Shown here: piece after piece, positions 8,070 through 16,979 of the stretch
How the letters are laid out: every line of letters begins with the position of its first letter
Position numbering within the stretch: position 1 is the first letter of the stretch
Assembly (NCBI GenBank): GCA_902635685.1
Contig: CACPOY010000007.1
Coordinates: 1-35,465, forward strand
Length of the DNA stretch: 35,465 nucleotides
DNA from: an uncultured Pelagibacteraceae bacterium
GTDB taxonomy: Bacteria > Pseudomonadota > Alphaproteobacteria > Pelagibacterales > Pelagibacteraceae
Direction: 5' to 3'
The notes under the pieces: generated by a model
The model's database searches: none
Seen by the model: the letters and a program-made list of their open reading frames with translations, nothing else
What the model was told of the DNA's origin: nothing
Translations under genes and position numbers: made by a program

Positions 8070-9677
8070 ATGATTTATATAAATCGTTTTTTTTTTGGTT
8101 TTTATAATCAATTAAGAAAGTTTTACTTAAATAGTAAAATTTATGACAAAAAAATTTCAAAATTTGCCAACAATGATTTAGTTTATAAACCTAGCCCGCA
8201 CCTACTTTCATCAATTATTAAATACGATAAAAAAAAATTCAAAATCGAAGATTTCTCATTAAAAGAAATTTGGAATAATGATAATATTAACGATAAAGAA
8301 TTTAAAAACTTAAATAATTTTTATTGGTTTTTTAGTTTAGATCTAAAGTCTTCAAAAAAAGAAGTTCAGTCAGTTATTTCAAATTGGATTAAGAGAAATG
8401 ATAGCTACAACGATAAATGTTGGAGCTACGATCTTATAGCAAAAAGAATCATTTCTTGGCTCTCAAATCATAATTTGTCTTATGACGGAAGCGATCAAGA
8501 TTATAAAAGCGATTTTAACAAGATAATTCTTAAACAAACAAACCATCTTATAAATGAGGTCAATAAATCCAAAACGCTAGATGATAAACTAATCTGTTGT
8601 GCCTCAATTATTTTAGTCGGTCTTTGTTATCAGGAGGAAAAAAAATATCTCTCTTTTGGAATATCTTTTCTAAAGAAAATAACAAAATTATCTTTAGAAA
8701 ATTCGGGATTTCCAAAATCTAGAAATATAAAGCAATTAATTTTTTACTTAAAATATTTTATTTTAATCAGAGAATGGTTCAAGGAGTCACAGAATAGTGT
8801 CCCAGAGTATGTTGATGAAACAATTTATCACCTTGGACAAGGGTATGCTTTTATTTGGCAAAATACAGGCTCTGATTTTTTATTTAACGGTAATAATTTA
8901 TCAAATAACAATGATTTCGATAATTATTTAAAAAAATTAGGTTATAAATTTAAAAATAATGATCAAGAATTAGGAGGATATACAATTTTAAAGAATAAAA
9001 AAACTTGTTTAATAATTGATTCTGGATCCTCTCCTGAATATAAATTTTCAAAAGATTACCAGTCTGGAGCTTTATCGTTTGAAATAGTTTCTAATGGAAA
9101 AAAATTAATTAGTAATTGTGGCTATTATAAAAAGAATATCAGACTTAATAGGTTATCAAAATCTTCAGCTGCCCAAAGTACATTAATAATTGATGATAGT
9201 TCCTCATGTAAATTTATAAAAATTGACAAAACATTAATGTTAAAAAAAAGTATTAAGGTTTTAAAAAAAAAAGTTGTTTTTGAAAAGGATTATTGGAAAG
9301 TTAATTTTTCACATGATGGATACTTAAAAAATTATAATTCTATTCATGAAAGGCAAATTGAATTTTATCCAAATAAGATGACCTTTATTGGAATAGATAA
9401 GATAATTAAAAAAAAGATAAATCGTAATTATAAATTTGATATTAGATTTCATATAGAGCCAAATGTTAAATTAATGAAAACTCAAGACAATAAAACAATA
9501 TTGATAGAGTTAGAAAATGAGGGATGGAAGTTTACATGTGATAATTATGATATAAATATAGATAATGGTTTATATTTTGGTAATAAAAATTTATATATTG
9601 AAAATCAAAATATTTTTATCTCGGGTATTTCTAATAACTTGATAGATAATATAAAGTGGGAATTCAAACAAATATAA
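8070..9677 (+). CDS. Heparinase II/III family protein
   Basis: A 535-residue protein. The N-terminal half is helical: NFYWFFSLDLKSSKKEVQSV, WSYDLIAKRIISWL and ENSGFPKSRNIKQLIFYLKY resemble the alpha/alpha-toroid of alginate/heparin-lyase folds. The C-terminal half is beta-rich and includes GAYSF-like blocks such as SGALSFEIVSNGKKLISNCG. The position between rpe and purH, where many Alphaproteobacteria carry a heparinase II/III-like gene, supports the call. No signal peptide is apparent, which is odd for a polysaccharide lyase, and the real substrate of this conserved alphaproteobacterial group is unknown. Its stop overlaps the purH ATG by one base. Confidence 0.8.
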   Translation: MIYINRFFFGFYNQLRKFYLNSKIYDKKISKFANNDLVYKPSPHLLSSIIKYDKKKFKIEDFSLKEIWNNDNINDKEFKNLNNFYWFFSLDLKSSKKEVQSVISNWIKRNDSYNDKCWSYDLIAKRIISWLSNHNLSYDGSDQDYKSDFNKIILKQTNHLINEVNKSKTLDDKLICCASIILVGLCYQEEKKYLSFGISFLKKITKLSLENSGFPKSRNIKQLIFYLKYFILIREWFKESQNSVPEYVDETIYHLGQGYAFIWQNTGSDFLFNGNNLSNNNDFDNYLKKLGYKFKNNDQELGGYTILKNKKTCLIIDSGSSPEYKFSKDYQSGALSFEIVSNGKKLISNCGYYKKNIRLNRLSKSSAAQSTLIIDDSSSCKFIKIDKTLMLKKSIKVLKKKVVFEKDYWKVNFSHDGYLKNYNSIHERQIEFYPNKMTFIGIDKIIKKKINRNYKFDIRFHIEPNVKLMKTQDNKTILIELENEGWKFTCDNYDINIDNGLYFGNKNLYIENQNIFISGISNNLIDNIKWEFKQI

Positions 9678-11212
9678 TGAAAAAAATAAAATCTGCTTTA
9701 ATTTCTGTGTCAGACAAATCAAATTTAGAACCTCTGCTGAAAATTTTAAAGAAAAATAAAATTAAATTAATTAGTTCAGGAGGGACATACAAAGAAATAA
9801 AGAAACTTAAATATAAATGTTTAGAGGTCTCAGATTTCACAGGCGCAAAGGAAATTTTAAATGGGAGAGTTAAAACCTTGCACCCAAAAATATATGCTGG
9901 AGTCTTAAATAAAAGAAAAAATAAAACCCATATAAGAGAGATGAAGTTAGAAAATTTTGAAAATATTGACCTTGTGATTGTAAATTTTTACCAATTTGAA
10001 AAAGCTCTAACGAAAACAAAAAGTGTCGATAAAATTGTTGAGTATATTGATATAGGTGGCCCAACTTTAGTCCGGGCGGCAGCAAAAAATTATTACGATG
10101 TTACTGTTATTTCCTCGACCGAACAATACTCAGAACTGATGCATGAATTAACGGTCAACAAAGGATATACCTCTCTTAAATTTAGAGAAAAAATGTCTAG
10201 ATTAGCTTTTTCTGAAACTGCCTTTTACGACTCTGTCATATCTAATTATTTTAATGAAATTACTAATACGCAATTTCCAAAAAAAAAAATCGTACATGCA
10301 AATCTTATTGAAAAATTAAGATATGGCGAAAACGCTCATCAGCAGAGCGCTATTTATTCTCAAAAAGATAATCTTGGTTTAACAAAATTACACGGAAAAA
10401 CATTAAGTTATAATAATTACAATGATATCTTTTCAGCTCTATCAATTACTAAAAGCTTTCCTAAAAATGTAGGAACTGTAATAATTAAACATGCAAATCC
10501 TTGTGGTGTATCCATTTTAAAAGATAAATTAAGAAGTTATAAATCTGCATTAGCATGTGATACTTTAAGTGCTTTTGGTGGGGTTGTTTCATGTAATTTT
10601 AAAATTTCTAAATCTTTAGCACTGGAATTAAATAAAATTTTTTTTGAAGTGATAATTGGCAATGGATTTGAAAAAAGTGCAGTTAAAATTCTTAAAACAA
10701 AAAAAAATCTTAGATTAATTGATGCATCTAAATTTTATCCAAATAACAATCTTAGATTTAATTCAATTGATGCCTCAGTTCTCGTTCAATCAGAGGATAA
10801 TAAAATTTTTCAAAAGAAAAATTTTCGAGTAGTCTCAAAAAAGAAACCAAATAAATTACAATTTGAGAATTTAATATTTGCATTTAACATCTGTAGATTT
10901 GTAAAATCTAATGCAATCGTGCTAGCTAGTAATAAATCGACTGTAGGCATTGGATCGGGTCAACCTAGTAGAGTTGACAGCTGTCAAATAGCAATAGATA
11001 AAATGAGTAAATTTATTAATACTGACGATGACATTGTTGCAGCCTCAGATGCTTTTTTTCCATTTATAGATGGTATTGAAAAACTTGTTCAATCAGGTGT
11101 TTCAGCGGTAATTCAGCCTGCAGGCTCAATAAGAGACAAGGAAATCATCAAATTTGCTAATTCAACGGATACTATTTTGGTTTTTTCCAAAACTAGACAC
11201 TTTAGACACTAA
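9677..11212 (+). CDS. purH: Bifunctional AICAR transformylase / IMP cyclohydrolase
   Basis: Catalyses the last two steps of IMP synthesis. The 511-residue protein has an N-terminal MGS-like IMP cyclohydrolase domain (ALISVSDKSNLEPLLK, ISSGGTYKEI, GRVKTLHPKIYAG, VNFYQFE, DIGGPTLVRAAAKN). The transformylase domain contains LRYGENAHQQ, the catalytic Lys271-His272 in IIKHANPCGVS, DTLSAFGGVVS, and ASDAFFPFIDGIE; the protein ends TRHFRH. A longer frame begins at 9656, but the ATG at 9677 gives the usual N-terminus and overlaps the preceding stop as TAATG. The 3' end overlaps phhB on the other strand by 11 bp. The run of ten A near 10275 is in frame and does not break the gene. Confidence 0.97.
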   Translation: MKKIKSALISVSDKSNLEPLLKILKKNKIKLISSGGTYKEIKKLKYKCLEVSDFTGAKEILNGRVKTLHPKIYAGVLNKRKNKTHIREMKLENFENIDLVIVNFYQFEKALTKTKSVDKIVEYIDIGGPTLVRAAAKNYYDVTVISSTEQYSELMHELTVNKGYTSLKFREKMSRLAFSETAFYDSVISNYFNEITNTQFPKKKIVHANLIEKLRYGENAHQQSAIYSQKDNLGLTKLHGKTLSYNNYNDIFSALSITKSFPKNVGTVIIKHANPCGVSILKDKLRSYKSALACDTLSAFGGVVSCNFKISKSLALELNKIFFEVIIGNGFEKSAVKILKTKKNLRLIDASKFYPNNNLRFNSIDASVLVQSEDNKIFQKKNFRVVSKKKPNKLQFENLIFAFNICRFVKSNAIVLASNKSTVGIGSGQPSRVDSCQIAIDKMSKFINTDDDIVAASDAFFPFIDGIEKLVQSGVSAVIQPAGSIRDKEIIKFANSTDTILVFSKTRHFRH

Positions 11213-11546
11213 TTTCTTTATCAATTTTAGCAGCTAATATAAAATCATTTTCAGATAGACCCTCGATCGCGTGAGTTGTTATACTAATCTTAGCATAACC
11301 CCATCCAAAGAGAATTTCTGGATGATGTCCTTCCTTTTCTGATATTTCTCCAACTTGGTTTACAAAATTTTGGCTTTCTGAGAAATTTTTAAAAGTAAAT
11401 TTTTTTTCTAGAAAGTAGATATTTTTTTCGCCCTTTACAACCTGCCAACCATCAACTTTTTTTTGATATTTATGAATTTCTGAGATATCAAACGGCACTA
11501 CTCCTCCCTCACATGGAACACATTTTTTATCTGTTAAATCATTCAT
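11202..11546 (-). CDS. phhB: Pterin-4a-carbinolamine dehydratase
   Basis: Dehydrates 4a-hydroxytetrahydrobiopterin (or a related pterin) so that the cofactor can be recycled. The 114-residue protein contains the family block EGHHPEILFGWGYAKISI followed by TTHAIEGLSENDFILAAKID: the HHP pair, the downstream His and the Asp are all present. An N-terminal CVPCEGG motif is also typical. No phenylalanine hydroxylase gene is in the window, so the physiological partner is unknown. The ATG lies only 7 nt after the encoded CCA of tRNA-Gly and no promoter is visible between them, so the gene is probably transcribed together with the tRNA. Confidence 0.93.
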   Translation of the reverse strand: MNDLTDKKCVPCEGGVVPFDISEIHKYQKKVDGWQVVKGEKNIYFLEKKFTFKNFSESQNFVNQVGEISEKEGHHPEILFGWGYAKISITTHAIEGLSENDFILAAKIDKEISV

Positions 11547-11553
11547 AAATACT

Positions 11554-11628
11554 TGGAGCGGGCAAAGGGGGTCGAACCCTCGACCTTCTCGTTGGCAACG
11601 AGACGCTCTACCACTGAGCTATGCCCGC
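11554..11628 (-). tRNA. tRNA-Gly (anticodon GCC), CCA encoded
   Basis: Read on the minus strand, the gene folds into a full cloverleaf. The acceptor stem GCGGGCA pairs with TGCCCGC. The D arm is GCTC-AGTGGTAGA-GC. The anticodon stem TCTCG/CGAGA encloses the loop TTGCCAA with anticodon GCC (11594-11596 on the plus strand). The T arm GAGGG-TTCGACC-CCCTT has a slight mismatch pattern in the stem. TCCA follows, so CCA is genome-encoded (11554-11556). The anticodon GCC reads glycine codons GGC and GGU. Confidence 0.96.
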
Positions 11629-11637
11629 AATATAATC

Positions 11638-11666
11638 ATTATAATTAGTCATTTTTTTTAATTCAA
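11638..11666 (-). promoter_or_regulatory. Sigma-70-type promoter of tRNA-Gly
   Basis: On the minus strand TTGAAT (11661-11666) is followed after exactly 17 bp by TATAAT (11638-11643). Nine bases separate the -10 box from the tRNA 5' end, so transcription would start 1-3 nt before the mature tRNA. It is the best-formed vegetative promoter in the window and probably also drives phhB. Confidence 0.65.
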
Positions 11667-11696
11667 GTAATATTAAATGTGATATGTTTACCCTGT

Positions 11697-12344
11697 ATGA
11701 GAAAAGAAGACTTACCAAAAAAAATTGCAGTTTTTCCACTAAGCAACTTTATTATTTTTCCAAAAACTACTGTTCCATTAAATATTTTTGAGCCTAGGTA
11801 CATAGATATGATAAATGACAGTATGAGGTCAAACAAATTTATTGGTATGATTCAACCGAAAAGCTCAAAAGATGAGGATAATTTAAATCCAAAACTTTAC
11901 GGAATTGGTTGTCTAGGAAAAATTGTGAGTTTTAAAGAAACTGATGATGGAAGGTTCCTTATTGAGTTAAAAGGTTTGATTAGATTTGAGACAAGAGAAG
12001 AAGTTGCTTCAGAAAAGAAGTATAGAGAATTTAATGTAAATTTTGAAAATTTTTTTGATGATCTTAATGAATCAAAAGAAAATATTAAATTTTCTGATCT
12101 AGAACTAATTTTTAAAGATCTTAAATCCCTATTTGAAAAGAGAGGATTTATAATAAACTGGAAAGCGTTAGAAAAACAAAGTTTAGATGAAACAATTAAT
12201 GCACTCGCAATGGCATCACCTTTTACCTTAGAGGAAAAACAAGTTTTATTAGAAGCAAAAAATCTTGATATAAGAAAAAATAAAATTTCCGAAATTTTAA
12301 CAACTTACACTTTCGATCAATACAACAATACAACTGTTCAATAA
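11697..12344 (+). CDS. LON N-terminal (substrate-binding) domain protein
   Basis: A 215-residue protein consisting of a LON peptidase N-terminal domain without ATPase or protease parts. The typical start KIAVFPLSNFIIFPKTTVPL followed by NIFEPRYIDMIND is present, as are LYGIGCLGKIVSFKETDDGR and the helical C-terminal half with INALAMASPFTLEEKQVLLE. Such stand-alone proteins are common in Alphaproteobacteria and their role is not settled. The open frame extends to a GTG at 11679, but the ATG at 11697 gives the family-like MRKEDLPKKIAVFPL start. It lies 3 bp from the convergent FAD-hydroxylase gene. Confidence 0.88.
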   Translation: MRKEDLPKKIAVFPLSNFIIFPKTTVPLNIFEPRYIDMINDSMRSNKFIGMIQPKSSKDEDNLNPKLYGIGCLGKIVSFKETDDGRFLIELKGLIRFETREEVASEKKYREFNVNFENFFDDLNESKENIKFSDLELIFKDLKSLFEKRGFIINWKALEKQSLDETINALAMASPFTLEEKQVLLEAKNLDIRKNKISEILTTYTFDQYNNTTVQ

Positions 12345-12347
12345 ATA

Positions 12348-13418
12348 TTAAATTACTATTCCCTCATCTGCTAGCTTTGTAAAAAATTTATTTGATATTT
12401 TATTATTAGCAAAAAAATTAATCAATTTAGCTGGTATATCATTATTGGTATTGCTTTCGATATTGAAAAATTCATACACAAAATCAATGCCATTTGAAAA
12501 GATATAATTTGTATGTTTGATATTATTTTCAAATTCTTCACATATTGAACTATCTAAGTTTAAGCCAAGACTAATTTTATAATCTATTATTTTTATCAAA
12601 GATTTAATATCCCTGATCGACATATTAAATCCTTGACCTGCTAAAGGATGTATTGTGTGTAGCAAGTCTCCAAAAGCTAAAATATTTTCGTGATAATATG
12701 ATCGCAAATTACTTGATTGTAATTTAAAACAATTAATTTTATTTATTTTAACAATTTTATATCTCATATTAAATTTTTTAATTAATTCAGCTATCTCAAT
12801 TTTTTTATCTCCTTTAATTGAGTAAACAACAGATGTTTCATTTTTAGAAATTGGCAAAAAGGCGATAGGTCCTTTTTTAGTAAATGTTTGCATAGCAACA
12901 TTATTTTTTAAAATTTTTTTGTGCTTAATAATTGTCGTGTAAGCATAACTCCTATAATCCTTTTTAAATTTTCTATAAAAATATTTTTTTGTTATTTTAT
13001 TATTTGCCTCACAATTTACAATTAATTGATATTCTTTTTTAATTGTCTCATAATTATCTACATTTTTTTTAAATTTGAAAAATTTATTCTTTTTTAATCG
13101 AGTGGCTAAATATGTATTTAATTCATGATTTTTAATAATAGAAAATAATCTTTTATTATTATTAAAATCTATAATTTTTCTATTATCTAAATTTTCACTG
13201 TAAATTTCAATTTTGTTTATGTCCCAGAGGAGTTTTTCTATGTTCAGTATATTCTTGTTAAAAAATTCTATATTACTTTTTGAAATTCCTAGTGTTCGAG
13301 TTGTATCCTTTTTTTTAGCATTATTACTAAAAAAAACATCTGTTGGTATACCTTTGTTAACCAAAGCTTTTGCTAATGCTAAGCTTGTTAACCCATCTCC
13401 TAAAATGCAAACTTTCAT
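12348..13418 (-). CDS. UbiH/COQ6-type FAD-dependent hydroxylase (ubiquinone biosynthesis-like)
   Basis: A 356-residue flavoprotein monooxygenase. The N-terminal Rossmann motif is CILGDGLTSLALAKAL (residues 4-19), followed by DTTRTLGIS (38-46), as in UbiH-family proteins. The second FAD motif is FGDLLHTIHPLAGQGFN (249-265), closely matching the GD...HPLAGQG block of ubiquinone hydroxylases. Family members hydroxylate the aromatic ring during ubiquinone synthesis; which position is modified cannot be told. It is somewhat shorter and more divergent than typical ~400-residue homologues, with a thin middle region. The frame extends to 13457, but the ATG at 13418 starts MKVCILGDG, as expected. It is divergent from ftsK. 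Confidence 0.85.
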   Translation of the reverse strand: MKVCILGDGLTSLALAKALVNKGIPTDVFFSNNAKKKDTTRTLGISKSNIEFFNKNILNIEKLLWDINKIEIYSENLDNRKIIDFNNNKRLFSIIKNHELNTYLATRLKKNKFFKFKKNVDNYETIKKEYQLIVNCEANNKITKKYFYRKFKKDYRSYAYTTIIKHKKILKNNVAMQTFTKKGPIAFLPISKNETSVVYSIKGDKKIEIAELIKKFNMRYKIVKINKINCFKLQSSNLRSYYHENILAFGDLLHTIHPLAGQGFNMSIRDIKSLIKIIDYKISLGLNLDSSICEEFENNIKHTNYIFSNGIDFVYEFFNIESNTNNDIPAKLINFFANNKISNKFFTKLADEGIVI

Positions 13419-13448
13419 AATTATTTTAATTTTAACAACAAAAATTAG

Positions 13449-15569
13449 ATGATACAAAGTGGTAAATTTGATTCATCAAATATGGACATAAAAAAAATAG
13501 CTAATTCATTATTAATTTTTATTACCAATAAAATAATCGAAATTATAGGTATACTAGTCTCAATATTTGGAATTTTACTACTAATTGCTTTACTTTCATA
13601 TTCCCCATCAGATCCAAATTTTATATTTAGTGACAACACAGAAATTAAAAACCTTTTAGGATTTCAAGGTAGCTATATATCAGATTTTTTTTTTCAAGCT
13701 CTAGGTATTATCTCTTTCCTGATACCCTTAACTTATTTTTTATCTGGAATTAAAGTTATAAAAGAAAAGAAAATTTTTTTCTTAATTGAAAATACTTTTT
13801 ATACCATTATTTACTCAATTTTAGGTGCTTTATTCTTCTCCTATTTTTATCAAGATACTTTTTATCTGTACATAAACGGAAACGGCGGTTTTGTTGGAAC
13901 TTATTTAAGTCAAACATTTATCAAGTCAGGTTCAATTCCTTATGAAAATACTTTTTATTATATCTTTTCTTTATCTATAGTTTTGTTTTTTCTTTTGAGT
14001 TTCAACTTTAATCCAAAAAGATTTTTTTTATATATTAGGAATATTTTGAAATTAATTTTTATAAGAAACAAAAAAAATTATACTAATAAAAATGAAATAA
14101 TAAATGAATATATTCCACAAGATGAAATTAAAAATTTAATTCAAGAAGACTTGCCTTTTATTAAAGCTGAAACAAATCAATCAGAGAAGCATAAATTTAA
14201 AATTCCATCTCTTGATTTGTTAGAGGTCCCAACCAAAAATGATATAAAAAAAACGAGCAATAGTGAAAATAATGATCCAAACTTTCTTGAAAAAATTCTT
14301 TTAGATTTTGGAGTGAGCGGAAGCATTAAAAAGGTTAGCCATGGACCTGTTGTGACATTAAATGAATTTGAACCTGCAGCTGGTGTTAAGGTATCAAAAA
14401 TTATAAATCTTTCAGATGATATAGCAAGAAATACTAGTTCGGAGTCCGCCCGTATTTCTACTATTCCTGGAAGCAATACTGTTGGTATCGAATTGCCGAA
14501 AGCTACTAGAGAAAATGTTTATCTAAGTGAGATACTAAATAACTCTGATTTTAAAAAGAAAGATATCAAACTTCCGATAGCATTGGGTAAAAATATATCA
14601 GGAGTACCAATCATAGGTGATTTAAGTTCAATGCCACATTTATTAATAGCTGGTACGACCGGATCAGGTAAATCAGTCTGTATCAATACAATTATACTTT
14701 CCCTCCTATTTAAACATAATCCAGATAGATGTAAGTTTATTTTGATTGATCCTAAAATGTTAGAACTTTCAACATATGAAGGTGTTCCACATTTATTATG
14801 TCCGGTGATTACTGAAGCAAAAAAAGCTGCTTCAGTTTTAGGGTGGGTCGTAAAAGAAATGGAAAGTAGATATAGATTGATGACTAAAGAAGGAGTTAGA
14901 AATATAGATGGATACAATACAAAACATCAGCTTCCTATGCCTTATATAGTTGTGGTTGTTGATGAAATGTCAGATCTAATGCTAGTGGCAGGTAAAGAAA
15001 TTGAAAATTATATTCAAAAGTTATCTCAAATGGCAAGAGCTGCTGGTATTCATATAATAATGGCTACTCAAAGACCAAGTGTAGATGTTATTACTGGAAC
15101 TATAAAAGCCAATTTTCCAACTCGAATATCGTTTCAAGTTTCATCAAAAATTGACAGTAGAACAATTTTGGGTGAGCAAGGTGCTGAACAATTATTAGGC
15201 AGAGGTGATATGCTTTACATGTCTTCTGCAAATAGAATTATACGAATTCACGCTCCATTTGTGTCTGATATTGAAATAGAAAAAGTTAATAATTTTTTAA
15301 GATCTCAGGCAGAGCCAGATTATGTTGATGAAATTCTAAATTTTGCAGACGAAAAAGAAATTGGTGATAATTCTAAAAATCAGGGAGATAAAGACGATCT
15401 TTATCAAACTGCCGTTGAAATTATTAAATCAGAGGGTAAAGCGTCGACTTCTTTTTTACAAAGAAAACTACAAATTGGGTATAATCGTGCAGCAAGAATA
15501 ATAGATATGATGGAAGCAGAGGGAATAGTTAGTAAAGCAAATCATGTTGGTAAACGTGATGTTCTTTAA
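13449..15569 (+). CDS. ftsK: DNA translocase FtsK
   Basis: A septum-anchored hexameric motor that pumps chromosome ends during division. Of 706 residues, the first ~190 contain four membrane helices (near 24-48, 77-101, 113-135 and 172-187). There follows a short charged linker with no long repeat region, unlike the 1329-residue E. coli protein. The motor has Walker A GTTGSGKS (residues 402-409), the Walker B region YIVVVVDEMSDLM, and ATQRPSVDVITGTIKANFPT. The C-terminal winged-helix gamma domain, which reads polar DNA motifs, includes SFLQRKLQIGYNRAARIIDM. An internal ATG at 13482 is an alternative start. The stop overlaps the lolA ATG by one base. Confidence 0.96.
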   Translation: MIQSGKFDSSNMDIKKIANSLLIFITNKIIEIIGILVSIFGILLLIALLSYSPSDPNFIFSDNTEIKNLLGFQGSYISDFFFQALGIISFLIPLTYFLSGIKVIKEKKIFFLIENTFYTIIYSILGALFFSYFYQDTFYLYINGNGGFVGTYLSQTFIKSGSIPYENTFYYIFSLSIVLFFLLSFNFNPKRFFLYIRNILKLIFIRNKKNYTNKNEIINEYIPQDEIKNLIQEDLPFIKAETNQSEKHKFKIPSLDLLEVPTKNDIKKTSNSENNDPNFLEKILLDFGVSGSIKKVSHGPVVTLNEFEPAAGVKVSKIINLSDDIARNTSSESARISTIPGSNTVGIELPKATRENVYLSEILNNSDFKKKDIKLPIALGKNISGVPIIGDLSSMPHLLIAGTTGSGKSVCINTIILSLLFKHNPDRCKFILIDPKMLELSTYEGVPHLLCPVITEAKKAASVLGWVVKEMESRYRLMTKEGVRNIDGYNTKHQLPMPYIVVVVDEMSDLMLVAGKEIENYIQKLSQMARAAGIHIIMATQRPSVDVITGTIKANFPTRISFQVSSKIDSRTILGEQGAEQLLGRGDMLYMSSANRIIRIHAPFVSDIEIEKVNNFLRSQAEPDYVDEILNFADEKEIGDNSKNQGDKDDLYQTAVEIIKSEGKASTSFLQRKLQIGYNRAARIIDMMEAEGIVSKANHVGKRDVL

Positions 15570-16117
15570 TGAAAAAATATATTTTTATATTAATAGTAAT
15601 CTTATTAGCATCAAACACTTCAGCGAACATTAAAGAAAATATAGTTTTAAACTTAAAAAATATTGAAAATATAAATTTTAACTTTGAACAAAATATTAAT
15701 GGAAAAATTGAAAATGGAAATTGTACGATTCGATATCCAAAACAAATATTCTGTAAATATAACTTAGGAAATCAAAAAGTTATAGTATCTGATGGAAAAT
15801 CTTTAATAATCAAAACAACTGCCAGTTACTATAAATACTCTCTAGATAAAACACCTTTAAATTATCTTTTGGATAAAGAATTTTTGATAAAAAGAATAAA
15901 TGAATTGGATGCTAGAATCGTACAAGAAAAATTCATAAATTTTAAATTTATTGAAAAAGAAAATGAAATAAATATTTTTTTTGATATAAATAATTTTAAT
16001 CTAATAGGTTGGCAAACCTTAGATATTTACCAAAACCTGAGTATCACATACCTAAGCTCTATTTCCATTAATAAAAAATTAAAAAGAAACTTATTTAGTC
16101 TACCTGATCGAAATTAA
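15569..16117 (+). CDS. lolA: Outer-membrane lipoprotein carrier protein LolA
   Basis: A periplasmic chaperone that carries lipoproteins from the LolCDE complex to the outer membrane. The 182-residue protein has a signal peptide, MKKYIFILIVILLASNTSA, with a probable cleavage after SNTSA (about residue 19). The mature part has the LolA pattern: LNLKNIENINFNFEQNING, GNCTIRYPKQIFCKYN and VIVSDGKSLIIK, then the middle helix PLNYLLDKEF and a C-terminal IDINNFNLIGW. It is divergent in sequence but has the usual length and order. Its ftsK neighbour, read through a TAATG overlap, is a common alphaproteobacterial arrangement. Confidence 0.88.
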   Translation: MKKYIFILIVILLASNTSANIKENIVLNLKNIENINFNFEQNINGKIENGNCTIRYPKQIFCKYNLGNQKVIVSDGKSLIIKTTASYYKYSLDKTPLNYLLDKEFLIKRINELDARIVQEKFINFKFIEKENEINIFFDINNFNLIGWQTLDIYQNLSITYLSSISINKKLKRNLFSLPDRN

Positions 16118-16617
16118 ATTGATATTGTTTCTTTTTTAAAAATTTTCATTCCTCTAGATAAGTAGTTTTTTAGAGCATTTTTATGATCTAAAGAACAAGT
16201 ATGGACCCAAACTCTATTTGCTTTTTCCTTAAATGAATTTCTAATTGCTGAAGATAAAAGAAATGAGCCTAGTTTTTGATTATGGTATTCCTCAAGTAAT
16301 CCAAGATAAGCTATTTCAATTTCTTTTTTATCCTGATGAATAATAAGCTCAAAGTATCCTGCTAAATCATCCTTTTTTTTTAAAACATAAGTTCTAACAC
16401 TTCTATCAGATGTATAATTCATCCACTGTTTATCTGTCCAAATTAAACGATCAACCCAATTATGGCTTTTGCCAATATTTTTATAAAAGAATTTGTTAAG
16501 TTTAAAATCATCTGGTTGAACTAGTTCAATAATAAAGTCTGATGATAAATTATTGGGCTCATTCAATTCTTCAATAGAATTAATTTCAAGATAATTTCTT
16601 TCAACTTTTTTACTCAC
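16114..16617 (-). CDS. GNAT-family N-acetyltransferase
   Basis: A 167-residue protein with the GNAT fold order: ELVQPDDFKLNKFFYKNIG at the N-terminus, the beta-strands AGYFELIIHQDKKEIEIAYL, and the acetyl-CoA loop region EEYHNQKLGSFLLSSAIRNS in place of the canonical Q/R-x-x-G-x-G/A. The C-terminal strand and helix are RVWVHTCSLDHKNALKNYLS followed by RGMKIFKKET. The substrate is unknown. It is the last gene of the his transcription unit; its start overlaps the HIT gene by 4 bp (ATGA). Its 3' end overlaps convergent lolA by 4 bp. Confidence 0.85.
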   Translation of the reverse strand: MSKKVERNYLEINSIEELNEPNNLSSDFIIELVQPDDFKLNKFFYKNIGKSHNWVDRLIWTDKQWMNYTSDRSVRTYVLKKKDDLAGYFELIIHQDKKEIEIAYLGLLEEYHNQKLGSFLLSSAIRNSFKEKANRVWVHTCSLDHKNALKNYLSRGMKIFKKETISI

Positions 16618-16979
16618 TCAACCATTTTACCGACTCTTTCTCCACCAAACAAATGAAAATGTAAATGGGGTACTTCTTGACCTCCATGTTCACTTACATT
16701 AACTAAAGCTCTGTATCCTTTGCCTTTATCTACTGAAATCCCAAGCTTTCTAGCTACAATATTTATTCCTTTTAATAAACCTACCATTTCCTCTGGAGAA
16801 GCGTTTTGACTAAAATCATCAAGGTCAATATATTTTCCTTTAGGTATTACCAGTGCATGAATTTTTTTTTGTGGGTTAATATCATGAAATGACAAAACGT
16901 GATCATCCTCGTAAATCTTTTTACAAGGGATTTCACCTCTTAATATTTTTGCAAAAATATTATTATCATCGTAACTCAT
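16614..16979 (-). CDS. HIT-family (HinT-like) purine nucleoside phosphoramidase
   Basis: A 121-residue protein of typical HinT length. It opens with NNIFAKILRGEIPCKKIYED and continues VLSFHDINPQKKIHALVIPK. The histidine triad is VPHLHFHLFGG, with His105, His107 and His109. HinT enzymes hydrolyse AMP-lysine or aminoacyl-AMP-type phosphoramidates. It overlaps the hisE stop region by 4 bp upstream and the GNAT start downstream, so it is translated within the his operon; a HIT gene next to hisE is a frequent arrangement. Confidence 0.93.
   Translation of the reverse strand: MSYDDNNIFAKILRGEIPCKKIYEDDHVLSFHDINPQKKIHALVIPKGKYIDLDDFSQNASPEEMVGLLKGINIVARKLGISVDKGKGYRALVNVSEHGGQEVPHLHFHLFGGERVGKMVE

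Noticed and set aside
10270..10290. Run of ten A in purH as a possible programmed frameshift
   Set aside because: The gene is intact in one frame through the run; such tracts are expected in this AT-rich sequence.
11679..11696. GTG start extending the LON-domain protein by 6 residues
   Set aside because: The added residues MICLPC do not match the family; the ATG at 11697 gives the usual N-terminus.
14177..14917. Two antisense open frames (99 and 132 codons) opposite ftsK
   Set aside because: Shadows of the conserved FtsK motor region; low-complexity translations.
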